DNA of 64,000 bases from Pseudomonadota bacterium (GTDB lineage Bacteria; Pseudomonadota; Gammaproteobacteria; Pseudomonadales; Pseudohongiellaceae). Positions 39,935 to 52,824 of the stretch are shown here, in pieces. Both the position numbers and the translations under genes were made by a program. Under the pieces are notes generated by a model. The model did not search any database and was not told where the DNA came from. It worked only from the letters and a program-made list of their open reading frames with translations. Location: assembly GCA_027621405.1 (NCBI GenBank), contig JAQCBT010000010.1, forward strand, positions 62,001 through 126,000, read 5' to 3'. Every line of letters starts with the position of its first letter. Positions within the stretch are counted from its first letter, which is position 1.

Positions 39935-41272
39935 CTAGTCAGTGAAATTGCGAGCAATAGCCTCAATCTCTTCCCTGGAATCCACCACCTGTTGTGTCAC
40001 CTCCAAAACCCGATCGATATCCAGGTCGTATCGTTCAAACAGATGCTCGGGAATATCCTCACAGGGTGCGTCACCGATTCCGTGTTGTCGAAGCAAGCGC
40101 AGGGCAATGAATATCAGATTTGGATAGGCGCAATGTGGGCCACTGTAATTCGGGTCGTGCTGATACTGAATCGCTGTACCGATCTCCTCTGGCATATTCC
40201 AAAGGTCCATGAGCCAGACGCAAATCTGCTCCCGGGTAATTTGCAGTAGATGACGCTCGATCACCATATGACTAACGGTGGGGTTGGCTTCCATGTAGCG
40301 GCAGATCTGGGAAAAGTGTGGAGGAAAGATGTGTCCCAGCACCAGGTATCCAAAATTGTGTAACAGGCCAGATAGATAAGTGAGGCCTTTCCCGGGTTTA
40401 AGTTCAGCGGGCACCTGTTTAACGATGGCTTCCACCAGGGTGGAGCAGAAAATTGATTGAGTCCAATAAGGGGTGATGCCATCCGCTTTGTCCTTGGGCA
40501 TAGCGAGTGTCTTGCCGAGAGCGAGACCAAGGGCCAGATTGCCCACCAAGTCAAAGCCCAACACGCGTACGATGGCGTCCTGGACGGAGCGAATCTTGCC
40601 GGGAATTGCATAGTAGGGAGAAGCTGCCCAACTGACAACTTGTGCAGCAAGACTCGGGTCAGATTCCACGATCTCTGCCAGATCGCTGATTACCGCATTG
40701 GGGTCGGCACGTAGCTGGATGATGCGTTGAGCCGTCTGCGGCAAGGTGGGAATTTCCAGTGTGTCTTCAAGCCTCTGCTTGATTCGACGAGAAGTGAAAT
40801 TCTTCACTGATTCCACAATCTGTTCCTGATCAGAGGCGCGATCCGGTTTGTGATAGTAGAGTTCCGAAGCCGGAACAGCGATCTTCATTTCCAGCAGATC
40901 ATGCTCATGCCTTTGCAAAACAGCCTGTAGCTCTTCTCGCTTGAGACTTGCCGATCCTGGGCTGCCATCGGCGTTGAGGAAATGAAATTCCAGTTCCCTG
41001 GCAGTGATGGAAGAATCGATTATAGATGTGCAATGGTTAAGTGGAGCAAAAGATTCCAGAGGAGAGATTCGCTGGGAGGAGAGTAACTCGCTAAGCTCCG
41101 AATCACCCACAGCCCGGAAGTCACGCCCTGTTTCTTCCTCAACGGCCCGGAGATCGAGCATGGCATCGGCTGGCAGGATAGCCTGAATGCGCCCCGTACG
41201 ATCCTGTAGCAGCACGCTGCGCAGTGTCTGGGGTAGATCATTGTTGGGAACGAGTATATGAGCAGCTTCCAT
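39935..41272 (-). CDS. YbaK-like plus HDOD domain signalling protein
   Basis: This 445-residue protein joins an N-terminal region (about 1-135) resembling the YbaK/aminoacyl-tRNA deacylase fold with an HDOD domain (about 165-375). The HDOD part starts with LEIPTLPQTAQRIIQLRADPNA and includes LLHNFGYLVLGHIFPPHF. HDOD proteins act in bacterial signalling and usually lack full HD catalytic residues. The combination occurs in marine gammaproteobacteria and pseudomonads. Target unknown. It follows recG on the same strand after 147 bases. Confidence 0.8.
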   Translation of the reverse strand: MEAAHILVPNNDLPQTLRSVLLQDRTGRIQAILPADAMLDLRAVEEETGRDFRAVGDSELSELLSSQRISPLESFAPLNHCTSIIDSSITARELEFHFLNADGSPGSASLKREELQAVLQRHEHDLLEMKIAVPASELYYHKPDRASDQEQIVESVKNFTSRRIKQRLEDTLEIPTLPQTAQRIIQLRADPNAVISDLAEIVESDPSLAAQVVSWAASPYYAIPGKIRSVQDAIVRVLGFDLVGNLALGLALGKTLAMPKDKADGITPYWTQSIFCSTLVEAIVKQVPAELKPGKGLTYLSGLLHNFGYLVLGHIFPPHFSQICRYMEANPTVSHMVIERHLLQITREQICVWLMDLWNMPEEIGTAIQYQHDPNYSGPHCAYPNLIFIALRLLRQHGIGDAPCEDIPEHLFERYDLDIDRVLEVTQQVVDSREEIEAIARNFTD

Positions 41273-41419
41273 GCTTATTCCTTGTTATTAGTCTCAGTAT
41301 ATCAATGCACGTGATCGTTCCCTGTGCGGGAAACATCGGGGGTCTAATATCAGTATAGGAGCAGCTGGGGAGATCAGCAGGGCGAGATAGAAATTTTTTT
41401 GCCCTAAACGAGTGGTCGC

Positions 41420-43507
41420 TTAGACGTTGACGAAATGAATTCTCTCACCAATCCAGCGACGAATGAGGGGATCGATGATCTCCGGATGATTCTGCGTAAT
41501 GCTTTCCGAGGCCGCCTTGACAGAGTCCAGCAATGAAGCGTCCCTTCCGATATCGGCGACACGAAATGTCATCAAACCAGTCTGCTGCGTACCCAGGACC
41601 TGACCTGGACCTCTTAGCTCGAGGTCTTTCTCCGCGATATAAAAACCATCCGTGCTCTCTCGCATAACAGTGAGACGTTTCTTACCGTTATTTGACAGGG
41701 GTGTCTGATAGAGCAGGAGGCAATGACTCTGAGTGGATCCGCGGCCAACCCGGCCTCGCAACTGGTGTAGCTGGGCAAGACCCAGGCGCTCTGGGTTTTC
41801 AATCACCATAAGACTGGCGTTAGGCACATCCACTCCAACTTCAATCACGGTAGTGGCAACCAGCAGCTGTATGCGGCCCTGTTTGAAGGCGCGCATGACG
41901 GCCTGCTTGTCTTTCGGTTTCATGCGTCCATGAACAAGACCTACTTGTAGTGTGGCCAGTTGTCTTCCGAGTTGTTCGAATGTGGCTTCCGCTGCCTGTG
42001 CCTGCAGGGACTCTGACTCCTCGATCAGGGTGCACACCCAATAGGCCTGACTTCCACCACGGCAGGCTTGCTCAATACGAGCGACTACTTCATCACGGCG
42101 CTCGTTCGATATCAGCACCGTGTTCACCGGCGTTCGCCCCGGAGGCAGTTCATTAATGATGGAGCTATCCAGATCAGCGTAGGCGCTCATGGCCAGGGTC
42201 CGCGGAATGGGGGTGGCAGTCATGACCAACTGGTGGGGATGGATATCGGCCTTGCTTGCCTTGTCACGGAGAGACAATCGTTGATGCACACCGAAGCGAT
42301 GTTGTTCATCAATGATGACGAGACCGAGTCTGGCGAATTCCACATCATCCTGAAACAGTGCGTGGGTACCGATAATCAGCTTGATCTCTCCGCTTGCCAG
42401 TTGCCCGAGAGTCTGTTCTCTCACCTTTCCCTTGCTCTTGCCACTTAACCAGCCGGGCTCGATACCCAGGGGTGAAAACCAGTGGCTGAAATTGGCGAGG
42501 TGTTGTTCTGCGAGTATCTCTGTGGGGGCCATGATGGCCACCTGATAGCCGCTGGCAATTGCTACCAGCGCCGTCATGGCGGCGACCACAGTCTTACCCG
42601 AACCAACATCGCCCTGCAGCAGGCGCAGCATGGGAAACGGCCTTCCAAGATCTCCCTGAATCTCCTGAATAGCCGATTCCTGTGCCTTGGTAAGTTGAAA
42701 GGGCAGTGAATCAAGGAATACGCTTGCCAGCTTCTTGTCCACCTGCAATCTGGGAGCGAGTTGAGCCTCGCTGCGCCGTTTAAACTGGCGCATACACAGT
42801 CGGTGTGCGAGCAACTCTTCAAAAGCCAGGCGCCGTTGACCCGGAAGGCCCCCGGTCTCGGACCAATCCATATTGGCATCCAAAGGTGGTGAATGAATAA
42901 GCTGGATAGACTCTATAAGCGAGGGCAGACCAAACTTTTCGACCAGGGACTTTGGCAGGTAGTCACTGAGATCCTTGGCCTGATCGAGCAGTTTCAGTGC
43001 CTGGCCAATGACGCTTCTCAGGCGACCCTGCTGAATTCCCTCGGTCGTGGGGTAGATAGGAGTCAGGGAATCGGCAATGGGTATTTCCTTGCCTGGTTCG
43101 AGCACCTTGTATTCGGGGTGATAGATTTCCAGCCCTGCTCGACCCCGCCGAACCTCGCCATAGCATCGAATATGTGTCCCGGGGGCGAGGGAATCCTTCT
43201 GTGCCGCGGTGAAGTGGAAGAATCGCAGGCTTATCACGCCCTTACCGTCGGTCAGCACGCAATGCAGGCTGCGGCGACGACCGAACTGGATATTGCTACT
43301 GGCGATCTCCCCCTCCAGCTGAACAGTCATGCCCAGCCGCGCAGTATTAACAGGATTGATCTTCGTCCTGTCTTCATAGCGCAGTGGCAGATGAAACAGT
43401 AGATCCTGGACGTTGATAATCCCCAGCTGTTGAAACTTCTTTTGAAGAGCGGGACCAACACCTTTGAGGCGGGTCAAAGGCATCCGATCCAATTGCAGAC
43501 TAGCCAT
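41420..43507 (-). CDS. recG: ATP-dependent DNA helicase RecG
   Basis: RecG remodels stalled forks and branched DNA. The 695-residue protein has the N-terminal wedge domain (about 50-150), Walker A GDVGSGKT (299-306), the DEQH box (400-403), TATPIPRTLAMS, and the C-terminal helicase motif LHQLRGRVGRG. It belongs to the gmk-rpoZ-spoT-ridA-recG group typical of gammaproteobacteria, 102 bases after ridA. Confidence 0.97.
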   Translation of the reverse strand: MASLQLDRMPLTRLKGVGPALQKKFQQLGIINVQDLLFHLPLRYEDRTKINPVNTARLGMTVQLEGEIASSNIQFGRRRSLHCVLTDGKGVISLRFFHFTAAQKDSLAPGTHIRCYGEVRRGRAGLEIYHPEYKVLEPGKEIPIADSLTPIYPTTEGIQQGRLRSVIGQALKLLDQAKDLSDYLPKSLVEKFGLPSLIESIQLIHSPPLDANMDWSETGGLPGQRRLAFEELLAHRLCMRQFKRRSEAQLAPRLQVDKKLASVFLDSLPFQLTKAQESAIQEIQGDLGRPFPMLRLLQGDVGSGKTVVAAMTALVAIASGYQVAIMAPTEILAEQHLANFSHWFSPLGIEPGWLSGKSKGKVREQTLGQLASGEIKLIIGTHALFQDDVEFARLGLVIIDEQHRFGVHQRLSLRDKASKADIHPHQLVMTATPIPRTLAMSAYADLDSSIINELPPGRTPVNTVLISNERRDEVVARIEQACRGGSQAYWVCTLIEESESLQAQAAEATFEQLGRQLATLQVGLVHGRMKPKDKQAVMRAFKQGRIQLLVATTVIEVGVDVPNASLMVIENPERLGLAQLHQLRGRVGRGSTQSHCLLLYQTPLSNNGKKRLTVMRESTDGFYIAEKDLELRGPGQVLGTQQTGLMTFRVADIGRDASLLDSVKAASESITQNHPEIIDPLIRRWIGERIHFVNV

Positions 43508-43609
43508 TTCTTAATAGTAAAAAGTGAGTTACGCGACTACTGACAGTAGCCGAATCTACAGCAGAGTAGAAGAAATGTGTGAAATTACTGGAGAAAAATG
43601 AGGAGAGCG

Positions 43610-43996
43610 CTAAATGGACAAGACGGCTTCGACTTCAACCAGTGAACCCTTGGGCAGGGCTGACACCTCAATAGTTGCACGAGCCGGATAGGGCTCATTG
43701 AAGTAGCCAGCCATGATTTCATTTACCTTGGCAAATTCACCAAGGTCGGTGAGAAAGATTGTGAGCTTGACCGCGTTGTCCAGGCTCCCACCTGCAGCAG
43801 CAGCAACAGCCTTCAGATTATTGAATACCTGGTGTGCCTGCTCCGCAATGCCACCGTTGACGATCTCCATGGTGACGGGATCCAGCGGAATCTGCCCGGA
43901 GCAAAATACCAATGTGCCCACGCGGACAGCTTGTGAATAGGGCCCGATTGCAGCGGGTGCATCTGCTGTCTGTATCACTTCTACGTCGTTGCTCAT
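43610..43996 (-). CDS. ridA: Enamine/imine deaminase RidA
   Basis: RidA hydrolyses reactive enamine/imine intermediates such as 2-aminoacrylate. The 128-residue protein has the YjgF family core AIGPYSQAVRVGTLVFCSGQIPLDP, and the conserved arginine lies in YPARATIEVSALPKGSLVEVEAV. The start overlaps the spoT stop by 4 bases (ATGA), so it is translationally coupled to spoT. Confidence 0.95.
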   Translation of the reverse strand: MSNDVEVIQTADAPAAIGPYSQAVRVGTLVFCSGQIPLDPVTMEIVNGGIAEQAHQVFNNLKAVAAAAGGSLDNAVKLTIFLTDLGEFAKVNEIMAGYFNEPYPARATIEVSALPKGSLVEVEAVLSI

Positions 43997-46173
43997 TGCA
44001 AAGGAACTCCGATGGTGCGCTTTATTACCTTCCGAACTTTACGGCTCTTCACCCGGCTAACCAGAGATACGGCCTTGATGGCTCGCACCCGCCGCATGAC
44101 CCTGGCCAGGTGGACACGGTTCTTCACATTAATGGAAAGATTAACGATGCTGAAGCGAGCATCCCGTTCAACGGTGCTGATCTTCTCGATATTGGCCTCG
44201 GCACCGGTAATGGTTGTCGCCAGAGTAGCGATAATGCCACGCTCGTTCTCCAGCTCTACCCGCAGCTCGACAGAGAACTCTCCTTCCACGTTGGGATCCC
44301 AGCTAACGGCAATACATTTTTCCGGGTTGTCCCTGATTTCAGCGATGTTGTTACAGCTATCGGTATGAATAACCATGCCGCGACCTGAGCTGATATGGCC
44401 AACGATGGGATCCCCTGGAATCGGGTGGCAGCACTTCGCATAGTTCATCACCATGCCTTCAGAGCCACGAATCGCAAGCGTACCTTTTTCTTCTTTTTGC
44501 AGAGGCTCATGCTCTTCTACACCCTGATGAGCAGTGAGTCGCTGCGCAATCATGTAGGACATGCGATTGCCCAGGCCGATGTCTTCCAGCAGGTCGTCCA
44601 GGGACTGCAGCTGGGTCTGGGCAAGAACAGCGTCGATATTTTCCTGTGGAATCGATTCCAGCTGGCTGTCGAAGCTGGCCAGTGCCTTGTTCAGCAAGCG
44701 GCGGCCGAGGGCCACTGATTCGGAATGCTTCTGGTTCTTCAGGTAGTGGCGAATATTGCTTCTTGCCTTGCCGGTGGAAACGAAGCTGAGCCAGGCCGGA
44801 TTCGGTTGCGTGCCCGGTGCCGTAATAATTTCCACGGTTTGCCCGCTCTGCAGAGGTTCACTCAAGGGTGCGAGTCGGCGATTGATACGGCAGGCGACAC
44901 AGGAATTGCCAACGTCAGTGTGCACAGCATAGGCAAAGTCCACGGCAGTAGAACCGGTGGGTAATTCCAGAATCATGCCCTTGGGAGTGAACACGTAAAT
45001 CTCATCGGGGAACAGGTCGATCTTTACGTGCTCGATGAATTCCAGGGAATTACCTGCATGCTTCTGCATCTCGAGAAGACCGCTTACCCATTCCCTTGCC
45101 CTTAGATGGGCGTTAGTTGGTAGGTCATCACTGGATTTGTATAACCAGTGCGCCGCGATGCCATTGTTTGCCATCGCTTCCATTTCTTCGGTGCGAATTT
45201 GAATCTCGATCGGAACGCCGTGCATGCCAAACAGGGTTGTATGCAATGACTGATAGCCATTGGCCTTGGGAATGGCGATGTAGTCTTTGAATCGCCCCGG
45301 TACCGGCTTGTACAGGTTGTGTACAGCGCCTAACACTCGATAGCAGGTATCTACGGAATCCACGATAATGCGAAACGCATAAACATCCATAATTTCAGAG
45401 AATGATTTACGTTTACTACGCATCTTCTCGTAGATGCTGTAGAGATGCTTTTCGCGACCGATAGTTCGGCCTGGCAGTCCTTCTCGTTCCAGGCAGGCTT
45501 CCAGTGATGTCTGAATCTGGGAAACGATTTCTTTACGATTTCCGCGAATCTGTTTGACTGCCGCGGCGATGCGTCGGGCACGCATTGGATACAGTGCCGC
45601 GAAGCCCAGGTCTTCGAATTCAACCCGCACATTGTTCATGCCAAGGCGGTTGGCAATCGGGGCATAGATATCCAGTGTTTCTCGAGCAATGCGGCGACGC
45701 TTCTCGGGTGTCAATACATCCAGGGTACGCATGTTGTGAAGCCGGTCCGCTATCTTCACCAGGATTACGCGCAGGTCTTTGGCCATCGCCATGGCCATCT
45801 TCTGGAAGTTTTCGGCCTGCGCTTCGGCACGGCTGCTGAAGGTAATCTTGTTGAGTTTGCTGACACCATCGACCAGGTCTGCCACGTTGTTACCAAACTG
45901 TGACTTGATCGCTGTCTTGGTGATGCCGGTGTCTTCGATTACATCATGAAGCATGGCAGCCATGAGTGACTGCGGGTCCATGTGCATCTCACCGAGAATC
46001 CCGGCGACGGCAAGTGGATGAGTGATGTAGGGATCGCCACTACGGCGGAACTGACCATCATGGGCCTGCTCCGCGTAGTAATAGGCTCGGCGTACATTGT
46101 TTATCTGCTCAAGAGGCAGATAACCGGAAAGGGTGTCCGCGAGTGAATCAATGTTTCCAGCGACAGCTTGCAA
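43993..46173 (-). CDS. spoT: Bifunctional (p)ppGpp synthase/hydrolase SpoT
   Basis: SpoT sets the level of the alarmone (p)ppGpp. The 726-residue protein has an intact HD hydrolase domain (HDVIEDT at 76-82), a synthetase domain (with DVYAFRIIVDSVDTCYRVLG and YQSLHTT), a TGS domain (about 386-450) and a C-terminal ACT domain. Start TTG at 46173 gives residues that lead into NIDSLADTLSGYL, close to the usual MPSIDALADRLS. It lies between rpoZ and ridA. Confidence 0.95.
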   Translation of the reverse strand: MQAVAGNIDSLADTLSGYLPLEQINNVRRAYYYAEQAHDGQFRRSGDPYITHPLAVAGILGEMHMDPQSLMAAMLHDVIEDTGITKTAIKSQFGNNVADLVDGVSKLNKITFSSRAEAQAENFQKMAMAMAKDLRVILVKIADRLHNMRTLDVLTPEKRRRIARETLDIYAPIANRLGMNNVRVEFEDLGFAALYPMRARRIAAAVKQIRGNRKEIVSQIQTSLEACLEREGLPGRTIGREKHLYSIYEKMRSKRKSFSEIMDVYAFRIIVDSVDTCYRVLGAVHNLYKPVPGRFKDYIAIPKANGYQSLHTTLFGMHGVPIEIQIRTEEMEAMANNGIAAHWLYKSSDDLPTNAHLRAREWVSGLLEMQKHAGNSLEFIEHVKIDLFPDEIYVFTPKGMILELPTGSTAVDFAYAVHTDVGNSCVACRINRRLAPLSEPLQSGQTVEIITAPGTQPNPAWLSFVSTGKARSNIRHYLKNQKHSESVALGRRLLNKALASFDSQLESIPQENIDAVLAQTQLQSLDDLLEDIGLGNRMSYMIAQRLTAHQGVEEHEPLQKEEKGTLAIRGSEGMVMNYAKCCHPIPGDPIVGHISSGRGMVIHTDSCNNIAEIRDNPEKCIAVSWDPNVEGEFSVELRVELENERGIIATLATTITGAEANIEKISTVERDARFSIVNLSINVKNRVHLARVMRRVRAIKAVSLVSRVKSRKVRKVIKRTIGVPLQ

Positions 46174-46205
46174 TATTCAACTCCTATGCGACTACTGTTG
46201 CGGGT

Positions 46206-46493
46206 TTAGATTTCTGTTGTTGGCTTGTCTTCCTGTTGCTCGGCGACCGCCTCTGCCATTTCCTCTTCCACTTCTTCCAGCTCTACCACGGGCTTCTCAA
46301 CGAGGATACTGGCGTTTACGTGATTTTCTGCGATTTCCCGCAGAGCAATTACCGTTGGCTTGTCGTTGTCGACACTAACGTAGGGATCTTTGCCACCTGT
46401 CTGAATCTGACGAGCACGCTTGCTGGCCACCATGACCAGTTCAAAGCGGTTATCTACCTTGTCCAGACAGTCTTCAACTGTAATTCGTGCCAT
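46206..46493 (-). CDS. rpoZ: RNA polymerase omega subunit
   Basis: Omega is a small subunit that helps beta-prime folding and forms part of a ppGpp binding site. The 95-residue protein begins [23 protein letters not shown] and has the core [29 protein letters not shown]. The C-terminal quarter is Glu-rich and variable, as in relatives. It precedes spoT, matching the functional link through ppGpp. Confidence 0.97.
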   Translation of the reverse strand: MARITVEDCLDKVDNRFELVMVASKRARQIQTGGKDPYVSVDNDKPTVIALREIAENHVNASILVEKPVVELEEVEEEMAEAVAEQQEDKPTTEI

Positions 46494-46623
46494 CTTAATA
46501 CCTATTTATATGTGCCCGGAGCCTGATTTCAATGGCCTGGGGCGGGAAATCGAAGGACCGGGGATTTTACTGGATTCTGCTGAGAAATGCATAATTTTCC
46601 ACCAATTCCCCCTCATCTGCCCC

Positions 46624-47241
46624 CTAGTTGCGAGTGAGTGAGCTCAGCAATTCTGCGAGGTTTTCCTGCTGCGCGACGACCTTGAGGGAAGTGCTGCGAA
46701 TAATGGCGTGCATATCATCCAAGGCTGTAGCGAAATCATCGTTGACCACGATGTAATCGGCCTCGCAGACATGTTCTATCACGCTGCGGGCCTGTTTCAT
46801 ACGATCGGCAATGGTCTCTTGACTATCCTGGGCCCTCTCCTGCAGGCGCTGGGTGAGGGTTTCCAGGGAAGGTGGCAGGATGAAAATAGAGCATGAGTCC
46901 GGATACAGGTTTCTCACCTGGGCAGCACCCTGCCAGTCAATTTCCAGAATAACGTGGCGTCCGCTATTCAGCTTCTCATTTACCCAGTATTGGGAGGTGC
47001 CGTAATAGTGCCCGTAGACTTCCGCGCTCTCCAGAAAGGCACCCTCGTTGAGCATGTCATGGAAGCGGGCCTCGTCTACGAAATGGTAGTTGACGCCATC
47101 CTCTTCTTTGGGGCGCTTGGGTCGTGTGGTATGGGAGACAGAGACACAGAGAGACTTGTCGCTGTCCAGTAGTGCCTTGACCAGTGTCGTCTTACCTGCT
47201 CCTGACGGTGCCGTGACGATAATGAGCTTACCTTTCTTCAT
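46624..47241 (-). CDS. gmk: Guanylate kinase
   Basis: Gmk converts GMP to GDP with ATP. The 205-residue enzyme has the P-loop APSGAGKTT (11-19), the GMP-binding segment SVSHTTRPKRPKEEDGVNYHFV and ILEIDWQGA. It sits between yicC and rpoZ, the usual gammaproteobacterial order. Confidence 0.97.
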   Translation of the reverse strand: MKKGKLIIVTAPSGAGKTTLVKALLDSDKSLCVSVSHTTRPKRPKEEDGVNYHFVDEARFHDMLNEGAFLESAEVYGHYYGTSQYWVNEKLNSGRHVILEIDWQGAAQVRNLYPDSCSIFILPPSLETLTQRLQERAQDSQETIADRMKQARSVIEHVCEADYIVVNDDFATALDDMHAIIRSTSLKVVAQQENLAELLSSLTRN

Positions 47242-47275
47242 ATGTCTGAAATTGCAACCTTGCCAGCTTTCGCTG

Positions 47276-48142
47276 TTATTCGATGTTTTGAATCTGTTCG
47301 CGCATCTGTTCTATCAGGACTTTCAGTTCCACCGCACCGCGAGTTGTCTCCGCCACAACCGATTTAGACGATAGTGTGTTGGCTTCCCGATTCAATTCCT
47401 GCATGAGGAAATCCAGTCGCCTGCCTTTCTGGCCTGACGCCAGCAATACTCTTTCCACCTCTCCGAGATGAGAATCCAGTCGATCCAGTTCTTCGTCCAC
47501 GTCTGCCTTTTGGGCTAGCAAGGCCACTTCCTGCTCAAGGCGGGCTGGTTCGAGTTCCGCCTTCAGCTCTGCCAGTCGGTCAAGCAGGTTCTGCCTCTGA
47601 GCGGCGAGGATTTCCGGCATTTTCTCCCGAGTTTCAGCGACTACAAATCGAATACTATCAATGCGTTGCTGCAGGAAGCCTTGCAGGTCGCTTCCTTCCC
47701 GCCTTCTCGTCGCCACCAGATCGTCCAGTGCAGTCATGAACAAAGTGTGGGCTTCTTCTTCAATCTTGCCTAGATCGAGCTGGCGATCGGCGATCACGCC
47801 AGGCCAGCGCAGCACATCCATACTGTTGATAGTGCTCTCGCTGCCGAATTGTGACTGTATCTCGCGGTTGGCTTGTAGCAGTTGCTCAACAAGATCACGG
47901 TTGATAGCGATGTTCACATTACTACTCTCGGCCGCCTGAAATCTGAGCTGGCATTCAACTTTACCTCTCGACAGGCGCTTCCTGACTGCCTCCCGAATTC
48001 GGTTCTCAAGGCCACGAAAAGTATCCGGGAGTCGGACACTGGTCTCAAGGTATCGGTGGTTGACGGAACGGATTTCCCATACAAGTGAGCCCCATTCCTG
48101 TTCTATTTGCTGCCGGGTGAAGGCAGTCATGCTTGCTGTCAT
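47276..48142 (-). CDS. yicC: YicC-family endoribonuclease
   Basis: YicC proteins are reported to act in RNA turnover as an endoribonuclease family. The 288-residue protein starts MTASMTAFTRQQ and has SVNHRYLETSVRLPD and a conserved C-terminus with RRLDFLMQELNREANTLSSKS. A long charged helical middle section is typical. It is divergent from rph and lies upstream of gmk. Confidence 0.93.
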   Translation of the reverse strand: MTASMTAFTRQQIEQEWGSLVWEIRSVNHRYLETSVRLPDTFRGLENRIREAVRKRLSRGKVECQLRFQAAESSNVNIAINRDLVEQLLQANREIQSQFGSESTINSMDVLRWPGVIADRQLDLGKIEEEAHTLFMTALDDLVATRRREGSDLQGFLQQRIDSIRFVVAETREKMPEILAAQRQNLLDRLAELKAELEPARLEQEVALLAQKADVDEELDRLDSHLGEVERVLLASGQKGRRLDFLMQELNREANTLSSKSVVAETTRGAVELKVLIEQMREQIQNIE

Positions 48143-48290
48143 TGATGTGGCCCGAAAAAAAGAGGCTATTCTATCCCATCATCGGCGCAAAGGCAGAATG
48201 CCAGAGCACAAGATTTTGCTCCGACTCGCACTAAGCTCGCAATTCCCGCATAATTCCGCCTCCCACCCATTCAGAAAATTGACGGATTAA

Positions 48291-49010
48291 ATGAGTATCA
48301 GGCCCAGTAAACGCGCAGCGAATGAATTGCGAGAAATCAAGCTCACCAGGAATTACACCAAGCACGCAGAAGGCGCAGTTCTCGTGGAATTCGGTGACAC
48401 TAGAGTGTTATGCACTGCGAGTGTAGAAGATTCGGTACCACGCTTTCTCAAAGGCAGTGGTCAGGGTTGGATAACAGCCGAATATGGGATGCTGCCCAGG
48501 TCAACCGGTAGCCGCATGGACAGGGAAGCTGCCCGCGGCAGGCAATCCGGGCGAACTCAGGAAATTCAGCGCCTTATTGGCCGCTCTCTCCGTGCCGCCG
48601 TCGACCTGAAGATGCTGGGTGAGAATACTATCAAGATCGATTGTGATGTGATCCAGGCGGATGGCGGTACACGCACCGCATCCATAACCGGCGGTTGCGT
48701 TGCCCTGGTGGATGCACTGCGCCATTTACAGGAAACCAGGAAAATCGATACCGACCCCCTCGTACAAATGGTGGCTTCTGTATCCGTAGGAATTTATCAG
48801 GGTCAACCGATTCTGGATCTGGACTATGCCGAAGATTCAAGCGCCGAAACTGATATGAATATCGTGATGACCAGCAAGGGCGGTTTCATCGAAGTCCAGG
48901 GCACAGGTGAGGATGGTGAGTTTAGCCGGGCACAACTCAATCAAATGATAGAATTGGCTGAGCAGGGAATATCAGATCTAATCGAACAGCAACTCTCAAG
49001 CCTCAATTGA
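48291..49010 (+). CDS. rph: Ribonuclease PH
   Basis: RNase PH trims tRNA 3' ends using phosphate. The 239-residue protein has [38 protein letters not shown], given by position (about 3-40), [10 protein letters not shown], and the family motif [19 protein letters not shown]. It appears intact, unlike the truncated gene in E. coli K-12. pyrE follows 58 bases later, the same neighbour as in E. coli. Confidence 0.97.
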   Translation: MSIRPSKRAANELREIKLTRNYTKHAEGAVLVEFGDTRVLCTASVEDSVPRFLKGSGQGWITAEYGMLPRSTGSRMDREAARGRQSGRTQEIQRLIGRSLRAAVDLKMLGENTIKIDCDVIQADGGTRTASITGGCVALVDALRHLQETRKIDTDPLVQMVASVSVGIYQGQPILDLDYAEDSSAETDMNIVMTSKGGFIEVQGTGEDGEFSRAQLNQMIELAEQGISDLIEQQLSSLN

Positions 49011-49068
49011 GTTTCGCGTAGAACCCGACAGGGGCAGGACTAACACTTTCTAGCGGATATTTATTACA

Positions 49069-49716
49069 GTGCAAGATTTTCAAAAAGCATTTCTGGAATT
49101 TGTGATAGACAACAATATTTTGCGCTTCGGCGAATTTACGCTTAAGTCCGGGCGGATTAGTCCCTACTTCTTCAACGCAGGGCTCTTCAATACTGGCAAG
49201 AAGCTGGGCTTTCTGGCTCGAAGTTATGCAGCAGCAATCGCCTCTTCCAGCATCGATTTTGATGTGCTCTTTGGGCCAGCTTACAAGGGCATTCCCCTGG
49301 CTGCAGCTACTGTGCTGAGTCTGGATAGTGAACATCAGATTGACAAGCCCTACTGTTTCAATCGCAAGGAAGCGAAGGATCATGGAGAAGGAGGCTCAAT
49401 TGTTGGAGCGGAACTGGCCGGCAAGATCATGATTATCGATGATGTCATTACTGCAGGGACCGCGATACGGGAAGCTGTAGATATTATTCACGGCAGTGGT
49501 GCCGCGCTGGCGGGCATCACGGTTGCCATGGATCGGCAGGAGAGAGGTACAGGCACTACTTCCGCCATTCAGGAAATCGAACAAAACTATGGCGTTGAAG
49601 TCGTCAGTATCATCACACTACAGAACATAATCGACTACCTGCAAATCGTTGATGATCCAGCTCTGAAGTCAAACTTGCCCGCAGTGCAAAAATATCGGGA
49701 AGAGTACGGCGTTTAG
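49069..49716 (+). CDS. pyrE: Orotate phosphoribosyltransferase
   Basis: PyrE makes orotidine-5'-phosphate in pyrimidine synthesis. The 215-residue enzyme starts at GTG 49069 ([11 protein letters not shown]) and has [18 protein letters not shown] and the PRPP-binding motif [13 protein letters not shown] (about 122-134). It converges with slmA, with a 4-base overlap at their ends. Confidence 0.97.
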   Translation: MQDFQKAFLEFVIDNNILRFGEFTLKSGRISPYFFNAGLFNTGKKLGFLARSYAAAIASSSIDFDVLFGPAYKGIPLAAATVLSLDSEHQIDKPYCFNRKEAKDHGEGGSIVGAELAGKIMIIDDVITAGTAIREAVDIIHGSGAALAGITVAMDRQERGTGTTSAIQEIEQNYGVEVVSIITLQNIIDYLQIVDDPALKSNLPAVQKYREEYGV

Positions 49717-50342
49717 TCGCTACCGGTATTAGCTGGTGCCTCGTAAGGAGTGAGCAGGTTGCTGCTCAGATACTGCCACTGGAGATCCCAGTGCTCCAAA
49801 GGTGATTCCTTGAATTCGCTACGCACGAACTGCACGAGTCTACCTTCGCAGGTTGCAAGAAGCAGGTTGGCCAATGAAACGGCTGAAATCGTTGGCTTCA
49901 TGTTCTCCCGGATCTGAGCCTCCCTTAGTACCTGCTTGAGTTGCGCTTCGAAGCGATCGTAGAACTGTGCGATGCGCTCACGCAGTCGCTCGGTCTCCCC
50001 TGCCAGGGCATCACCGGTAAGCAATCTGGTCATTCCGGGATTCTTGTCCGAAAAGGTCAGTAGCAGAGTGAGGATCTTGTGACATCGTTCATGGGCATTC
50101 TCTTCCTCTTTCAGGATACGGCTGATACGCTGGAAAAGTGTGTCCTCAATAAATTTGATTAGCCCTTCGAACATACGAGCCTTGCTGGGGAAGTGCCGAT
50201 AAAGTGCCGCCTCTGACACCCCGACTTCCTTGGCCAGAGCTGCAGTAGTAATGCGCTCACCAGGCGAGGCTTCCAGCATTCGAGCCAGGGACTGCAGGAT
50301 CTGGTCTTTACGGGAAATCTTGGGACTGCTGGGGTTTTCCAT
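49713..50342 (-). CDS. slmA: Nucleoid occlusion factor SlmA (TetR family)
   Basis: SlmA binds specific chromosomal sites and blocks FtsZ ring formation over the nucleoid. The 209-residue protein has the TetR-type helix-turn-helix in [31 protein letters not shown] (about 38-68) and the SlmA-like C-terminus with [17 protein letters not shown]. Position next to pyrE and argB supports the assignment. Confidence 0.94.
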   Translation of the reverse strand: MENPSSPKISRKDQILQSLARMLEASPGERITTAALAKEVGVSEAALYRHFPSKARMFEGLIKFIEDTLFQRISRILKEEENAHERCHKILTLLLTFSDKNPGMTRLLTGDALAGETERLRERIAQFYDRFEAQLKQVLREAQIRENMKPTISAVSLANLLLATCEGRLVQFVRSEFKESPLEHWDLQWQYLSSNLLTPYEAPANTGSD

Positions 50343-50360
50343 TCTTGGATTCCGGCCGCG

Positions 50361-52813
<2,453 letters not shown>

Positions 52814-52824
52814 GATAGTTTTTC

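Noticed and set aside
42893..43402. 169-codon open frame opposite recG
   Set aside because: Antisense to conserved recG coding sequence, with no recognisable domain.
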